A stretch of DNA of 64,000 bases from CAMYMQ01 sp963730305. Lineage in GTDB: Bacteria > Pseudomonadota > Alphaproteobacteria > Bin65. The stretch is from contig CAVSRB010000009.1 of NCBI GenBank assembly GCA_963730305.1, positions 124,001-188,000 of the forward strand, read 5' to 3'. The translations under genes and the position numbers were made by a program. The stretch's first letter is position 1. Each line of letters begins with the position of its first letter. Shown in pieces: positions 62,678 through 64,000 of the stretch. The notes below the pieces were generated by a model, which worked only from the letters and a program-made list of their open reading frames with translations, ran no database searches and was not told the DNA's origin.

Positions 62678-64000
62678 GCCGGGTCACCACCAACGCCGAC
62701 CAGCGCAAGGCCGCCGACCCGACGGCGAGTGCCTGGGTCAGCGCCTCGGCCGGCGCCGGCAAGACCACCCTGCTGGTCAGCCGGGTCGCCCGGCTGCTGC
62801 TCGCGGGCACGCCGCCGCACAAGATCCAGTGCCTGACCTACACCAAGGCGGCGGCGGCCGAGATGCGCATCCGCATCGCCCGCACCCTCGGCCGCTGGGC
62901 CACCCGGATCGACGAGGAGGTCATCGAGGAGCTCACCGACCTGACCGGCGAGAGGCCCGACGCCGAAACCGTGCGGTACGCCCGCCAGCTCTTCGCCACC
63001 GTGCTCGACGCGCCCGGCGGGCTGCGCATCGACACCATCCACGCCTTCTGCCAGTCGGTGCTCAAGCGCTTCCCGGTCGAGGCGAACCTGGCCCCGCATT
63101 TCGAGGTGATGGACGAGCGCGACGCCGGCGAGCTGATCGCCGAGGCCCAGCGCGACCTGTTGCGGGCGATCGCCCGGAACGGGCACCGACCCGGCGCTGG
63201 CCGGCGCGCTCGCGATGGTCTCCCGCTACACCAACGAGGAGGATTTCCCGGCCCTGCTCGCCGGGCTGGTCCGCGACAAGGCCAAGCTGCGGGCGTGGCT
63301 GGGCGACCGCGACGCGGCCGGGGTCGACGCCGCGGTCAAGGCCTCGCTCGGACTGCCGCCGGATACCGACCGCGCCGCCCTGCTGGCCGAGGGTTGTGCG
63401 CCCGATGCCGCCCGCGACGACGCCCTGCGCCGCGCCGCCGGGGCGATGGTCGGCGGCTCCAAGACCGACCAGAAGCATGGCGCGCTGATCCTGGCCTGGC
63501 TCGACGCGGCCGACCGGACGACCGCCTTCGACGCCTATCAGGAGGCCTTCTTCACCAAGCAGGGCGACCGCCGCAAGGACCTGATCCACAAGCAGGCGCT
63601 GGCGGTCGCGCCCGACGCCGACGACGTGCTGGCGCGGGAGGCCGACCGGCTCGCCGTCGTCCGCGACCGGCTCAACGCGCTCGGCGTCGCCGAGGCGACG
63701 GTGGCGCTGTTGCTGCTGGCGCGGGCGGTGATCGCCCGGTTCGAAACGCTCAAGGCCGAACGCGCGCTGCTCGACTACGACGACCTGATCGCGCGCACCC
63801 TCGGCCTGCTGCGCCGGGCCCAGGCGGGGGCGGTCGCCTGGGTGCTCTACAAGCTCGACGGCGGCATCGACCACCTGCTGGTCGACGAGGCCCAGGACAC
63901 CAGCCCGCCGCAATGGGCGCTGATCGAGCTGCTGACCGAGGAGTTCTTCGCCGGCGAGGGCGGCGGCCGCGGCGACGCGCGCACCGTGTTCGTGGTCGGC
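62674..64000 (+). CDS. addA: Double-strand break repair helicase AddA, N-terminal part (frameshift; runs off the window)
   Basis: This is the first roughly 440 codons of the UvrD-like helicase subunit of AddAB. Helicase motif I is WVSASAGAGKTTLLVSRVARL near residues 22-41; motif Ia is QCLTYTKAAAAEMRIRI; the DTIHAFCQSVLKRFP segment follows; and motif II is LLVDEAQDTSPPQW near the window end. The reading frame advances one base at 63181-63183 (extra G in GGG), after which the conserved sequence resumes (SRYTNEEDFPALLAGL). The start overlaps the addB stop. The C-terminal nuclease domain is outside the window. Confidence 0.92.
   Translation, partial: MSRVTTNADQRKAADPTASAWVSASAGAGKTTLLVSRVARLLLAGTPPHKIQCLTYTKAAAAEMRIRIARTLGRWATRIDEEVIEELTDLTGERPDAETVRYARQLFATVLDAPGGLRIDTIHAFCQSVLKRFPVEANLAPHFEVMDERDAGELIAEAQRDLLRAIARNGHRPGAGRRARDGLPLHQRGGFPGPARRAGPRQGQAAGVAGRPRRGRGRRRGQGLARTAAGYRPRRPAGRGLCARCRPRRRPAPRRRGDGRRLQDRPEAWRADPGLARRGRPDDRLRRLSGGLLHQAGRPPQGPDPQAGAGGRARRRRRAGAGGRPARRRPRPAQRARRRRGDGGAVAAGAGGDRPVRNAQGRTRAARLRRPDRAHPRPAAPGPGGGGRLGALQARRRHRPPAGRRGPGHQPAAMGADRAADRGVLRRRGRRPRRRAHRVRGR

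Overview
The window looks like a chromosomal segment of a very GC-rich alphaproteobacterium, probably of a Rhodospirillales-like lineage. The evidence is the ChvI/ChvG two-component pair next to short HPr kinase, rapZ and PTS genes; a DivL-type pseudokinase beside ahcY and tsaE; AddAB instead of RecBCD; ETF-quinone oxidoreductase; TRAP transport; and several alphaproteobacterial palindromic repeat families. I saw no prophage, plasmid backbone, insertion sequence, CRISPR array or rRNA.

0-13 kb: a lytic transglycosylase fragment, a family-4-like uracil-DNA glycosylase, ETF-QO, a TPR lipoprotein and ispE. These are followed by a Sel1-repeat membrane protein and a divergent ParB-like protein, which share a short helical module. 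Then come tRNA-Gln, a DUF4337 protein, an enol-acid hydratase, a glutathione transferase and a D-2-hydroxyacid dehydrogenase.

13-31 kb is catabolic. A two-subunit Rieske oxygenase is divergent from a TRAP transporter. After tRNA-Arg, a hydrolase, an ABC ATPase and a FAH-family hydrolase comes a cluster with a PaaA-like di-iron oxygenase, a ferredoxin-FNR reductase, an SDR, a gentisate-dioxygenase-like cupin, an unknown protein and an AhpD-like protein. It lies opposite a MarR regulator and an acyl-CoA ligase, with a near-perfect 27-bp palindrome between. This is my best candidate for an undescribed pathway.

31-49 kb: polA, an orphan ParA-like ATPase with a short RodZ-like protein, and pckA. 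A cobalamin riboswitch then precedes tonB, a ligand-poor PCuAC-like gene and a HugZ-like gene. ChvI/ChvG, an AEC carrier, SseB, HPr kinase, RapZ, EIIA and HPr follow. A 1-kb repeat-rich gap with 10-bp-period repeats separates HPr from ahcY.

49-64 kb: divL, tsaE, amgK and murU (cell-wall sugar recycling), a NYN-LOTUS protein, a PEBP protein, an MFS carrier, a DUF2817 peptidase-like protein, addB and the start of addA.

Eleven apparent single-base insertions break eight otherwise well-conserved genes (the di-iron oxygenase gene, polA twice, divL, tsaE twice, amgK twice, murU, addB, addA). No single-base deletions were found, so sequence error is the likeliest cause. These genes are annotated at full span with the break noted, except murU, whose coordinates start after the break.
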